A program made the position numbers and the translations under genes. 64,000 nt of DNA from an uncultured Prevotellaceae bacterium. Lineage in GTDB: Bacteria > Bacteroidota > Bacteroidia > Bacteroidales > Bacteroidaceae. The notes beneath the pieces are model-generated. The model saw only the letters and a program-made list of their open reading frames with translations, ran no database searches and was not told the origin of the DNA. Positions within the stretch are counted from its first letter, which is position 1; each line of letters opens with the position of its first letter. Shown here piece after piece: positions 1-8,693 of the stretch. The stretch spans positions 62,001 to 126,000 of the forward strand of contig CACXPX010000001.1 in NCBI GenBank assembly GCA_902769705.1, written 5' to 3'.

Positions 1-2
1 GC

Positions 3-560
3 TTCTTGAAGGCTCACAACCTGGACAAGGACTTCAAGGTGAACATCGAGGTGAACCACGCTACATTGGCTGGCCACACCTTCGAGCACGAATTGGCTTG
101 CGCTGTTGACGCTGGTATGCTTGGTAGCATCGACGCTAACCGTGGTGACGCTCAGAACGGTTGGGATACCGACCAGTTCCCCATTGACAACTACGAGTTG
201 ACACAAGCTATGCTCGAAATCATCCGCAACGGTGGTCTGGGCAATGGCGGTACCAACTTCGACGCTAAGATTCGTCGTAACAGCACTGACCTTGAGGATC
301 TCTTCATCGCTCACATCAGCGGTATGGACGCAATGGCTCGCGCTCTTGAGAACGCTGCCGCTATCCTGGAAGAGAGTGAACTGCCCGCAATGAAGAAGGC
401 TCGCTACGCTTCGTTCGACGCTGGAGTAGGCAAGGACTTCGAAGATGGCAAACTCACTCTCGAGCAGGTCTACGAGTATGGCAAGAAGGTCGAAGAGCCC
501 AAGCAGACTTCTGGCAAGCAGGAGAAATACGAGACCATCGTGGCTCTCTATTGCAAATAA
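3..560 (+). CDS. xylA: Xylose isomerase, C-terminal part (5' end outside window)
   Basis: This is the last ~186 residues of xylose isomerase, which converts D-xylose to D-xylulose in the cytoplasm. The reading frame is open from the first bases, so the start lies outside the window. The segment IEVNHATLAGHTFEHEL and the following DANRGDAQNGWDTDQFP are the conserved metal-binding region of the family, with the Asp/His ligands present. The tail (FEDGKLTLEQVYEYGKK) is the usual helical C-terminus. A strong terminator follows directly. The gene fits the xylan and xylose genes that fill the next 14 kb; a xylulokinase gene would be expected upstream but is not visible. Confidence 0.95.
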   Translation, partial: FLKAHNLDKDFKVNIEVNHATLAGHTFEHELACAVDAGMLGSIDANRGDAQNGWDTDQFPIDNYELTQAMLEIIRNGGLGNGGTNFDAKIRRNSTDLEDLFIAHISGMDAMARALENAAAILEESELPAMKKARYASFDAGVGKDFEDGKLTLEQVYEYGKKVEEPKQTSGKQEKYETIVALYCK

Positions 561-594
561 TCGACAAGCCGTCGACTATATTAAATTATAATAA

Positions 595-633
595 GGTGGT
601 GCGCTGGTTTCATGACTGGCGCACCACTTTTTT
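595..633 (+). terminator. Rho-independent terminator after xylA
   Basis: A perfect 9-bp stem (GTGGTGCGC with GCGCACCAC) and a 14-base loop are followed by six T residues. It lies 35 bases after the xylA stop codon. Confidence 0.9.
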
Positions 634-686
634 GTTGTTTGTGAATGATTTTTTCTCAGTTTAGTTGTTTTTTTCATTTTTTTTTG

Positions 687-694
687 TATGTTTG
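687..694 (+). promoter_or_regulatory. -7 element TATGTTTG
   Basis: Matches the Bacteroidota -7 consensus TAnnTTTG, 25 bases before the chosen ATG at 720. No convincing -33 TTTG is visible in the T-rich DNA upstream. Confidence 0.5.
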
Positions 695-719
695 CAGTCA
701 AATACAAATTGAGAAAGAT

Positions 720-1304
720 ATGGCTATTCTGCATTTAGACCTTACTAAGTTCTCCGACGATGAACATTATACTGTTGTAGAACTGATTTATCACACCGTG
801 AAGGCCGGCAATATCGAAAACCACATGGCCAACCAACGTTGCGAGGCTTTGGGCGAAGCATTCCAGCGTGAAGGGGAGTTGTTTCGTGAACTCCATAAGA
901 AGTATGGCTCAATCAAACTCAATGAGATTGACCGCTTGGTCTTTGACACCGATGAGAATAGTTTGCAGAACACAGAACTGTTTCGCATGTGTGCCGATGA
1001 AGATATCCTGAATGCTGCCGACGAGATGCGTCGTGTGCGCCAGCATACTGACCAGGCTTATGAGGAGTTGATGGAGGTGTTGAACGCTTTGCTTGTTGTC
1101 AGCCCCAATGAGACCTTGTCGCAGGTGGAGACGCAACTCAACCATCAGGTGAGTTACGTCAGTCACGAGTATGGGAAGGGAGACGACATCGTGTCGGAAC
1201 CAGAGAAAAAGCCTTTGGACATTAAAGAAAAGAGCGAAGAGCATGAGGATGGTGACGCCCGCGTGAGGCTGATGACGTTGCCTTTGCAGAAGAAAAACGG
1301 CTGA
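720..1304 (+). CDS. Hypothetical helical protein (possibly DUF6261-like)
   Basis: A 194-residue protein with no signal peptide or membrane segment and long charged helices. The N-terminus (LDLTKFSDDEHYTVV) faintly resembles the start of the DUF6261 family common in Bacteroidota, but the match is weak and from memory. The last 40 residues are rich in Lys, Glu and Asp and look disordered. The ATG at 720 is chosen over an upstream in-frame start because a promoter-like TATGTTTG lies between them. It stands alone between the xylA terminator and a GH43 gene, so context says little about its role. Confidence 0.6.
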   Translation: MAILHLDLTKFSDDEHYTVVELIYHTVKAGNIENHMANQRCEALGEAFQREGELFRELHKKYGSIKLNEIDRLVFDTDENSLQNTELFRMCADEDILNAADEMRRVRQHTDQAYEELMEVLNALLVVSPNETLSQVETQLNHQVSYVSHEYGKGDDIVSEPEKKPLDIKEKSEEHEDGDARVRLMTLPLQKKNG

Positions 1305-1416
1305 TGCTGTAGTTGGCAATGCGTTTTTAACGCAAAAGGACCGTCATTAGCTGTTTTGATCTTTATGTATTTTACAAATGAAAGACTAACAAGAGAAAAA
1401 CTATTTGAAAACAAAC

Positions 1417-3054
1417 ATGAGAAAAACTATTCTATCCTTGCTGGCCTTATTGCCGATGATGGCTTTGGCACAGTACAAATCAGAAGTGTGGAGTCCCGAC
1501 AATGGTGATGGCACCTACACCAATCCCGTAATTAATGCTGACTACAGCGACCCTGACGTGATATGCGTGGGCGATGACTATTATCTCACGGCTTCGTCTT
1601 TCCAATGCATTCCCGGCCTTCCTATTTTGCATTCCAAGGACTTAGTCAACTGGGAAATCATCGGTTATGCCCTGAAAGAACTGAAGCCCCGCGAGGTCTT
1701 TGACAAACCTGCGCATGGAATGGGCGTGTGGGCGCCGAGCATCCGTCATCATAATGGTGAATTCTATATTTATTGGGGTGATCCAGACTATGGCGTGTTC
1801 ATGGTGAAGACGAAAGACCCTTCTGGTGAGTGGGAGGAGCCTGTCTGCGTGATTCCCGGAACGGGAATGATTGACACCACACCCTTGTGGGACGACGATG
1901 GGCGCTGCTACTTGGTAAATGGGTGGGCCAACAGCCGCAGTCGTTTTGCTTCCGTATTGACAGTGCGTGAGTTGAATGCCGAAGGTACGAAGGCCATAGG
2001 CGATCCTGTGATTGTGTATGACGGAAATGGAACAGAGAGCCGCACCTGCGAAGGACCTAAGTTCTACAAACGCGATGGATGGTATTGGATTATGTGTCCG
2101 GCAGGTGGTGTGCCCACAGGATTCCAATTGGCTATGCGCTCAAAGTCGCCATATGGTCCCTATGAATGCAAGAAAGTGCTGGCACAAGGCTCTACCGACG
2201 TGAACGGCCCGCATCAGGGCGGTTGGGTGCACACTGCTCAAGGTGAAGACTGGTTCATGCATTTTCAAGACAAGGAGGCCTATGGACGCGTGGTGCATTT
2301 GCAACCCGTCACGTGGAAGGACAATTGGCCTGTAATGGGCAAAGTTCCTGCCAAAGGCTATTGCGGCGAGCCAGTCACAACCTATCGCAAGCCGAAGAGC
2401 GCTTCAACGACTGTCGTGAATCCCGTGGAGAGTGATGAGTTCAACACGCCAACGCTCGGAAAGCAATGGCAATGGCATGCTAACTACGACCAAAAACATG
2501 GAATGCCCACAGCGTTCGGCACTATGCGCATCTACACCTATAACCAAGAGGAAGACGCAACACTGTGGACGCTCCCCAACTTGTTGCTCCAAAAGACACC
2601 TGCCGACCGCTTTACAGCTACTGCCAAGTTACGTCTGACGTCGAAAGAACAGAATCAGTTGGGCGGCATCGTCATGATGGGGCTCGATTATTCGGCTTTG
2701 GTCGTGCGTCGTGTGGGCGATGAATTCCAACTGCAGCAACTCACTTGTGCGAAGGCCGACCGTGGCGGCAAGGAGACTGCAAAGGTGTTGGCAACGCTGA
2801 AGCCAACAGCTGAAGACGCCATTGATTATCAACCGGCCAAACATATCGACATCTATTTGCGCATGATGGTCAACGACAGCAAATGTCGGTTCGCTTACAG
2901 CCTGAACGGCAAGTCGTATAAGGAAGTGGGCGATGAGTTCCAGATGCGTGAAGGCAAATGGATTGGTGCAAAGATGGGGTTCGTGGCTGAAGAGTTCAAC
3001 AAGAAATCGAATCGTGGATGGGTCGAGGCCGATTGGTTCCGCGTAACGAAATAA
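1417..3054 (+). CDS. GH43 beta-xylosidase / alpha-L-arabinofuranosidase, secreted
   Basis: A 545-residue glycoside hydrolase. The signal peptide is MRKTILSLLALLPMMALAQ. The five-bladed GH43 catalytic domain spans about residues 30-320: general base Asp in YSDPDV, the modulating Asp in MIDTTPLWDDDG, and the general acid Glu in CEGPKFYKRDGWYWI. A C-terminal concanavalin-like beta-sandwich (about 335-545, from DEFNTPTLGKQWQW) is the GH43_C2/DUF1349-type domain of xylan-active GH43 enzymes. The layout suggests subfamily 12, which removes arabinose or xylose from xylan fragments, probably in the periplasm; exact substrate is inference. The ATG at 1417 places the signal peptide correctly. It ends at a hairpin terminator that begins a 22-base repeat array. 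Confidence 0.9.
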   Translation: MRKTILSLLALLPMMALAQYKSEVWSPDNGDGTYTNPVINADYSDPDVICVGDDYYLTASSFQCIPGLPILHSKDLVNWEIIGYALKELKPREVFDKPAHGMGVWAPSIRHHNGEFYIYWGDPDYGVFMVKTKDPSGEWEEPVCVIPGTGMIDTTPLWDDDGRCYLVNGWANSRSRFASVLTVRELNAEGTKAIGDPVIVYDGNGTESRTCEGPKFYKRDGWYWIMCPAGGVPTGFQLAMRSKSPYGPYECKKVLAQGSTDVNGPHQGGWVHTAQGEDWFMHFQDKEAYGRVVHLQPVTWKDNWPVMGKVPAKGYCGEPVTTYRKPKSASTTVVNPVESDEFNTPTLGKQWQWHANYDQKHGMPTAFGTMRIYTYNQEEDATLWTLPNLLLQKTPADRFTATAKLRLTSKEQNQLGGIVMMGLDYSALVVRRVGDEFQLQQLTCAKADRGGKETAKVLATLKPTAEDAIDYQPAKHIDIYLRMMVNDSKCRFAYSLNGKSYKEVGDEFQMREGKWIGAKMGFVAEEFNKKSNRGWVEADWFRVTK

Positions 3055-3067
3055 TGCAACGTCGATG

Positions 3068-3309
3068 ATTAAAGCATAGTTCTAGTCTAACCAGAACTAT
3101 GCTTTTGTTTGTTCAAAGCATACAACTGACGTGGTAAAATAATTTATTTCACAAAGTAAAATAAATTATTTTACACGGCAAAATAAATTATTTTACTCAC
3201 CAAAATAAATTATTTTACTAGATCAAAGCAGCCTTCTGACGGCTTCATATGCGGCAAGTGAAGACATCGGAGGCCATATGTGATTGTGTCATTCATGCAA
3301 TAGGAGGAG
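3068..3309. repeat. Degenerate 22-base-period array, 11 units, with AT palindrome core
   Basis: Fills most of the space between two convergent genes. Units begin at 3068, 3090, 3112, 3134, 3156, 3178, 3200, 3222, 3244, 3266 and 3288, exactly 22 bases apart. Units 4-7 are near-identical palindromes of the form GTAAAATAAATTATTTTAC. Flanking units 3112 and 3222 share TCAAAGCA and CTGACG at the same offsets. Several units have TCA (or TTA/TAA/CAA) at positions 2-4 and TGA (or TTA/TAA) at 16-18. Nothing else is seen in this intergenic region apart from the two terminators. Confidence 0.85.
3071..3106 (+). terminator. Terminator hairpin after GH43 gene
   Basis: Perfect 13-bp stem (AAAGCATAGTTCT with AGAACTATGCTTT), 9-base loop, then TTTTG. 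Arm plus loop equals 22 bases, the period of the repeat array in which it lies. Confidence 0.85.
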
Positions 3310-3321
3310 GGGCAATGGCAT

Positions 3322-3367
3322 AAAAAACGGATTCCCCGCGAAATGAATGATTTCTGCAGAGAATCCG
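3322..3367 (-). terminator. Terminator after xylE-like gene
   Basis: On the minus strand CGGATTC and GAATCCG pair around an inner GAAAT/ATTTC stem and are followed by six T residues, 25 bases past the stop codon of the transporter gene. Confidence 0.8.
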
Positions 3368-3391
3368 ATTTGAGGTTTTATACGATGTCGC

Positions 3392-4861
3392 TTATTTGCG
3401 CTTGCCCCACAACTTGGTCATGTCTTCCAAAGTCTTGCCCTTGGTTTCAGGCACCAACTTCCATACGAAGAGGGCAGCAATGACGCAGATGACGCCATAG
3501 AGGCCGTATGTGAACCAGTGGCCGAAGTCGTCGCCTTCAGTGAGGTGCATGTTGAACATCGGCACAAAGGTGCTGGACACGATGAAGTTGAAAATCCATT
3601 GGAAAGCCACAGCGATGGCAACGGCGCCGCCACGGATGGTGTTGGGGAAGATCTCGGCAATAAGCACCCATGTGATGGGACCCCACGAGAACATGAATGA
3701 GGCAGAATAGATCAACAAACTGGCAGCCGTCACGAGTGCGAGGCTATCATTTCCGAAAGTCAATGCTACACCAAATGCACCGAGTGCCATACCCAGCGAA
3801 CCCGTGATGAGCAATGGCTTGCGGCCCCATTTCTCGACGGTGAAGATGGCCACGAGGGTGAACAGAATGTTGATGACACCCATGAAGACGGTCAGCATCA
3901 TCGGGTCGTTCATACCCATGTCGCCGAAAATACGCGGAGCGTAGTAGAGCACAGCGTTGATACCCACGGCTTGCTGGAACACAGAGAGCATGATACCTAC
4001 GAAGATGCAAAGTGCACCATAGGTCATCAGCTTCTCGGTCTTCACCACCATAGTGTCTTTGATGTCTTGAAGAATCTGAGCGGCTTTGCTATCGCCATTG
4101 ATCTTAGATAGAATACCGAGGGCTTTCTGGTCTTGGCCGATGCTGACGAGATAACGCGGAGTCTCAGGAACGAAGCAGATGAGCAGGGCGAAGAGACCTG
4201 CAGGAACAGCCTCGCTTCCGAACATGTAGCGCCATCCTGTGGTGACTGTCCACTGTGCGGCAGGATTGATGGCTGCGATGCCTTTACCCATTTCTTCCAC
4301 GAGCGGCTGGATGTGGTCGCCCAGAATGAAGAAGTTGACGAAATATACCACCAACTGACCGAAGATAATGGCAAACTGGTTCCACGACACGAGCATGCCT
4401 CGGATGTTAGACGGAGCCACCTCACCAATATACATGGGGCAGATGGCAGAGGCCAGACCTACGCCAATACCGCCGATGATGCGGTAGATGTTGAACATGA
4501 TAAGCAGCGAGAAAGTGGGTGTTCCATGCTCAAAGAACATGAACTCAGGATCCATCGAGCCCAAGGCCGAAATGAAGAAAAGGATACCTGCGATGATGAG
4601 CGATTTCTTACGACCCAAGTTGGTGGCTAAGAAACCCGAGAGGGCAGAGCCGATGATACATCCGATGAGGGCAGAGGCAGACGTGAATCCGTGCCAACCA
4701 TTGGTGTAGGTGAAGTCTTTGGCTTCCATGAAAAACGCCTGGAGTCCTTTTTCGGCACCAGAGATAACGGCTGTGTCATAGCCGAAGAGCAGGCCACCTA
4801 GCACGGCGACCATCACGATTGAGATAAGATAGGCTTTTGAGCCAGTTTCGTTTTGTTGCAT
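3392..4861 (-). CDS. xylE: XylE-type D-xylose:H+ symporter (MFS sugar porter)
   Basis: A 489-residue, 12-helix sugar porter of the inner membrane. It closely resembles E. coli XylE: helix 1 GGLLFGYDTAVISG with the proton-coupling Asp at about residue 29, RIIGGIGVGLAS, the PESPR-type motif as PETPRYL, the sugar-binding FQQAVGINAVLYYAP on helix 7, and the terminal PETKGKTLEDM. The ATG at 4861 is chosen because upstream in-frame sequence runs into the preceding gene. Only 4 bases separate it from the GH3 stop codon, so the two are cotranscribed: xylosidase releases xylose and this protein imports it. Specificity for xylose rather than another aldose is inferred from similarity and context. Confidence 0.9.
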   Translation of the reverse strand: MQQNETGSKAYLISIVMVAVLGGLLFGYDTAVISGAEKGLQAFFMEAKDFTYTNGWHGFTSASALIGCIIGSALSGFLATNLGRKKSLIIAGILFFISALGSMDPEFMFFEHGTPTFSLLIMFNIYRIIGGIGVGLASAICPMYIGEVAPSNIRGMLVSWNQFAIIFGQLVVYFVNFFILGDHIQPLVEEMGKGIAAINPAAQWTVTTGWRYMFGSEAVPAGLFALLICFVPETPRYLVSIGQDQKALGILSKINGDSKAAQILQDIKDTMVVKTEKLMTYGALCIFVGIMLSVFQQAVGINAVLYYAPRIFGDMGMNDPMMLTVFMGVINILFTLVAIFTVEKWGRKPLLITGSLGMALGAFGVALTFGNDSLALVTAASLLIYSASFMFSWGPITWVLIAEIFPNTIRGGAVAIAVAFQWIFNFIVSSTFVPMFNMHLTEGDDFGHWFTYGLYGVICVIAALFVWKLVPETKGKTLEDMTKLWGKRK

Positions 4862-4865
4862 AATG

Positions 4866-7481
4866 TTATTTGATTTTGATGATAGTTTTCTGTAAATCGT
4901 TATCAGCACTGCTTCCACCTGCCATCAACTCGTAACGACCGGGTAATACGCGCATGGTGTTGGTCTGCTTGTCCCAACCTTCGAAGCGCTCGCGTGGCAT
5001 GTCGATTTCCACAGTTTGGGTCTCACCGGCATTTAGTGTAATCCGTTTGAAACCGCGTAAAGTCTTCAAAGGACCATCGGTGTCGGCAATGTTGCGCATA
5101 TAGATTTGCACCACTTCAGCACCTTTGCGGTTGCCAGTGTTGGTGACATCAACAAAGACCTTTCCTTTCTTGTATTTCATCTTGCCATATTTGAAAGATG
5201 TGTAACTGAGCCCGTAGCCGAAAGGATATTGAGGTTGTCCCTCGAAATAGCGGTAGGTGCGTCCTTTCATCGTGTAGTCTTCGAAGTCGGGCAGTTGCTC
5301 GACATTCTTGTAGAACGTGACGGGAAGTCGGCCCGATGGGTTGTAGTCACCGAAAAGCACGTCGGCTAAAGCCGTTCCGCCCTGCTCGCCAGGATACCAA
5401 GCCTGCACGATAGCATCGGCGATTTTAGCCTCACGCTCCAATCCGATGGCTCCACCTGAGCAGTTGACAAACACCACGGGTTTACCAGCGTTGTGGAGCT
5501 GTTGCAGAATCTCACGCTGCGATTGCGGCAGGTTGATGTCGGTGCGGTCTCCGCCTTTGAATCCTACCTCGCTGACTCTCATTTCCTCGCCTTCCAGACG
5601 AGGTGAGATGCCACCCACGAATACCACTACGTCGGCATCGGCTGCTTGTGCGATGATGTCGGAAGTGGGCAGGGTACTCTTGCGGATGAGGTCGAAGTCA
5701 AGGTGGGCTACGCCACTGAATTGCACATAGTCGATTTCCAGATTGTACGTCTTCCCCTTCTCCAGTTTGAACTCGCGGTTGATGTTCATCGTATGATGGC
5801 AGACACTCCATCGCGTGGCCAGTGTATCACCATTGACGATGATGCGATAGCCGTCGTCGACAGTCATATTCAGGATGATGGTCTCGTCAGCTTTCGCGAT
5901 GAGGGTGCCCTCGTATTTTGCACTGAAGTTCTCCAGATTCACGCCTGGAGCGAAGACCGTAGCACCTCCGTTGTCCTTGATGATGGATTGGGTGTGGTAG
6001 TCGACGGCAGCAGGTGCGCCTTCCATTTTGGTGTTATTCCAATAGGTGGCACGCATGCCTCGTCTTCCGTCGGGCGTCTGGAGTTCATTGATAAGACTTT
6101 CTTCGACAATGTTCCGCGTTAGTCCGCATCCTTTGACGAAGCGGGCTTGAGGCGCTTTGGCTTGAATACCCTCAAGAATTGTCACGGTGTGGGTGGGATA
6201 GCCGTTATAGTTGCCCCACATCATGGTGGAGTCGCAGGCGTTTTGTCCCATCACGACGATGCGTTGGCTCTTTGAAAGAGGCAATACAGGCTTCGTCTGA
6301 TTCGTGGGAGCATCGTTTTTGAGCAGCACCATGCTCTCTCGAGCAAGGTCGAGAGCGATTTGTTTGTGCTCTTTGCAAGCCACAATGCTTGAAGGTATCT
6401 TCGTCCATTCCACCAATCGGTCAGGGTCGAAGTCGCCAAGATCGAAGCGTGCCTTCAACAGGCGTACAACACTAATGTTGAGTTCGGCTTCGGAAATATC
6501 GCCAGCTTTGACGGCATCGGGCAAGCTTCTGTAGTCGCTTCCGCACTCCACATCGGTTCCTGCACGGACTGCTTTTGCCGATGCTTCGCGCCGACTGGGC
6601 GAAACCTCATGCCTTCCTCTGACCCAGAAGTCGCTGATGGCGCCACAGTCACTAACAACCACCCCCTTGAATCCCCATTCATCGCGTAAGATTTGTTGAA
6701 GAAGACGGTTGCTTCCACAACAGGGATCGCCTTCAAATCGCTGGTATGCGCACATGATTTCTGCAACATCGCCCTCTTGCACCAATGCTTTGAAGGCAGG
6801 CAGATAGGTTTCCCACAAGTCGCGGGCGGGCAAACTCTCAACGTTGAACTGGTGCCTGTTCCATTCGGGACCGCTATGTACGGCAAAATGTTTGGCACAT
6901 GCCAAGGTCTTGTAGTATTTGGGTGTTTGCTGTTGAGCGTCGGATGATGGATGTTGGGCAATGCCTTGCAATCCACGAACGACAGCCAGTCCCATCTGAG
7001 AAGTCAGGTAAGGGTCTTCACCGTAGGTTTCTTGTCCGCGTCCCCAGCGAGGATCACGGAAGATATTGATGTTGGGCGTCCAGAACGAGAGACCTTGATA
7101 GCGTTTCATTTCGCCTTTATTTTTGGCTTCTTGGTTCTTGGCACGCGCCTCATCGCTGGCGGCGTTGAAGGCTTGGTAAACGAGGGCATCGTCCCACGAA
7201 GCCGCCATACCCATTGTGATGGGGAAGACGGTGGCATACCCGTTGCGTCCCACGCCGTGAAGCGTTTCGTTCCACCATTGGAAAGCGGGAATTCCCAATC
7301 GTTCAATTGCGGGCGACTGATCCATCATCAGTCTTGCTTTTTCCTCTAATGTAAGTCTTGAACAGAGGTCGATGGCACGTTCCATGCTTGTGAGCGACGG
7401 GTTCTGGTAAGGAAGCCTTTGCCCCCATACTTGAATGGAACAGACCAACAATGTGGCTGTAAATAGATGTTTAGTTCTCAT
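4866..7481 (-). CDS. GH3 beta-xylosidase/beta-glucosidase with PA14 insert
   Basis: An 871-residue exported glycosidase. A signal peptide (about residues 1-20) is followed by the GH3 (alpha/beta)8 domain with nucleophile Asp278 in VVSDCGA, the KHF..HSG motif and the (alpha/beta)6 sandwich domain. A PA14-like beta domain (about 475-600, MRATYWNN onward) interrupts the second domain, and a fibronectin type III-like domain closes the protein. This architecture is common in Bacteroidota xylan-active GH3 enzymes, so beta-xylosidase is the likely activity. A -7 promoter element lies just upstream and the symporter gene follows 4 bases after the stop. Confidence 0.92.
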   Translation of the reverse strand: MRTKHLFTATLLVCSIQVWGQRLPYQNPSLTSMERAIDLCSRLTLEEKARLMMDQSPAIERLGIPAFQWWNETLHGVGRNGYATVFPITMGMAASWDDALVYQAFNAASDEARAKNQEAKNKGEMKRYQGLSFWTPNINIFRDPRWGRGQETYGEDPYLTSQMGLAVVRGLQGIAQHPSSDAQQQTPKYYKTLACAKHFAVHSGPEWNRHQFNVESLPARDLWETYLPAFKALVQEGDVAEIMCAYQRFEGDPCCGSNRLLQQILRDEWGFKGVVVSDCGAISDFWVRGRHEVSPSRREASAKAVRAGTDVECGSDYRSLPDAVKAGDISEAELNISVVRLLKARFDLGDFDPDRLVEWTKIPSSIVACKEHKQIALDLARESMVLLKNDAPTNQTKPVLPLSKSQRIVVMGQNACDSTMMWGNYNGYPTHTVTILEGIQAKAPQARFVKGCGLTRNIVEESLINELQTPDGRRGMRATYWNNTKMEGAPAAVDYHTQSIIKDNGGATVFAPGVNLENFSAKYEGTLIAKADETIILNMTVDDGYRIIVNGDTLATRWSVCHHTMNINREFKLEKGKTYNLEIDYVQFSGVAHLDFDLIRKSTLPTSDIIAQAADADVVVFVGGISPRLEGEEMRVSEVGFKGGDRTDINLPQSQREILQQLHNAGKPVVFVNCSGGAIGLEREAKIADAIVQAWYPGEQGGTALADVLFGDYNPSGRLPVTFYKNVEQLPDFEDYTMKGRTYRYFEGQPQYPFGYGLSYTSFKYGKMKYKKGKVFVDVTNTGNRKGAEVVQIYMRNIADTDGPLKTLRGFKRITLNAGETQTVEIDMPRERFEGWDKQTNTMRVLPGRYELMAGGSSADNDLQKTIIKIK

Positions 7482-7512
7482 GTGAATGGGTTTTAGTTAT
7501 TAAATCCAGTTG

Positions 7513-7520
7513 CAAAGATA
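7513..7520 (-). promoter_or_regulatory. -7 element TATCTTTG for GH3-xylE unit
   Basis: Exact TAnnTTTG match on the minus strand, 31 bases before the GH3 ATG and downstream of a terminator, marking a separate transcription unit. Confidence 0.7.
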
Positions 7521-7579
7521 CGAAAAACATCTTGTTTATGATGCCATTTTTAGTTAGAATTGTATATAAGAACAGCAAG

Positions 7580-7610
7580 AAAAGGCATACACATCACATG
7601 TATGCCTTTT
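7580..7610 (-). terminator. Terminator after GH43 family 1 gene
   Basis: A 12-bp stem (AAAAGGCATACA with its complement) and 7-base loop with T-rich tails on both strands. It ends the esterase-symporter-GH43 operon before the GH3 promoter. Confidence 0.85.
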
Positions 7611-7667
7611 TCTCTATACCTAAATCGAATTTAATGTATGATAGCACTTCATTCTTCAAGTGTCTTT

Positions 7668-8669
7668 TTATTCGCTCACCATAGTCTTGATTTTGCCCTC
7701 TTCATCATACTCCAGCGGCATGACTTTCAGTGAACGCAGGTGAGTGATGTCGTTCGAGGGAACGCAATCGTGATGGAACAGGTACCACTGTCCCTTGTAC
7801 TCCACGATACAATGGTGGGTTGTCCAACCAACAACAGGTTCAAGAATGACTCCCTGATAGGTGAATGGGCCGTAAGGATTGTCGCCTATGGCGTAGCACA
7901 GCAGGTGGCTGTCGCCAGTTGAGTAGCTGAAATAATACTTCCCATTGTACTTGTGCATCCATGAAGCCTCGAAGAAACGATGCGGGTCGCCGGCCTTCAA
8001 AGGTTGTCCGTCCTTGTCGATGATAAGCACTTGGCGTGGAGCCTCTGCAAACTGGAGCAGGTCATCACTCATGCGAGCCATCAAACTGGGCAGGGCAGGC
8101 ATATCGGGAGCCGTGAAGAGCTGTGTCTTACGGTCTGGAGCGGGGCCAAGGTCAATACCTTCCTTCAGCACCTTCTGGGGAGCAACGTTCCATTGCAGTT
8201 GTCCTCCCCACAAACCACCATAGTAGCAGTAGACCTGTCCATCATCGTCCTTGAACATACAGGGGTCGATGCTGTAAGCACCACGAATGGGGTGCTCCTG
8301 TGGAATGAACGGTCCCTCGGGACGTTCGGCGATAGCTACACCGAGGTGGAACACACCATTGTAGTCTTTGGCGGAGAATATAAGGTAGTACTTGCCGCCT
8401 TTCTCAACGACATCGCTATCCCACATCTGCTTCTCTGCCCAAGGCACATCTTTCACATCGAGGATCACACCATGATCGGTAACTTCACCTTCCATCACAT
8501 TGTCCATGGAAAGGACGTGATAGTCTTTCATCTGGAAATGACCACCGTCGTCATCGAAGGCTGCGCCAGCCTCCCAGTCGTGGCTGGGATAAACATAGAC
8601 GCGTCCGTTAAACACGTGGGCTGCAGGATCAGCCATGTAGTCGCTAGGGAATAAATATCTTGCTTTCAT
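7668..8669 (-). CDS. xynB: GH43 subfamily 1 beta-xylosidase/exoxylanase (XynB-like)
   Basis: A 333-residue protein without a signal peptide, so probably cytoplasmic. The catalytic Asp lies in DYMADPAAHVFNGRVYVYPSHD, a signature of GH43 subfamily 1; the second Asp is in SIDPCMFKDDDGQVY and the general acid Glu in FFEASWMHKYNGKYYFSYS. The protein is a single five-bladed propeller with no accessory domain. It is the third gene of the minus-strand operon after an esterase and a pentoside symporter, 24 bases behind the symporter. These match, in a different order, xynB, xynD and xynE of the P. bryantii xylan cluster. Likely role: cutting imported xylo-oligosaccharides to xylose. Confidence 0.88.
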   Translation of the reverse strand: MKARYLFPSDYMADPAAHVFNGRVYVYPSHDWEAGAAFDDDGGHFQMKDYHVLSMDNVMEGEVTDHGVILDVKDVPWAEKQMWDSDVVEKGGKYYLIFSAKDYNGVFHLGVAIAERPEGPFIPQEHPIRGAYSIDPCMFKDDDGQVYCYYGGLWGGQLQWNVAPQKVLKEGIDLGPAPDRKTQLFTAPDMPALPSLMARMSDDLLQFAEAPRQVLIIDKDGQPLKAGDPHRFFEASWMHKYNGKYYFSYSTGDSHLLCYAIGDNPYGPFTYQGVILEPVVGWTTHHCIVEYKGQWYLFHHDCVPSNDITHLRSLKVMPLEYDEEGKIKTMVSE

Positions 8670-8693
8670 TGTTCTTTATGTATTTAGTTGTTA

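Noticed and set aside
3134-3221. CRISPR array
   Set aside because: The repeats are 22 bases with almost no spacer, are palindromic and degenerate, and no cas gene is near.
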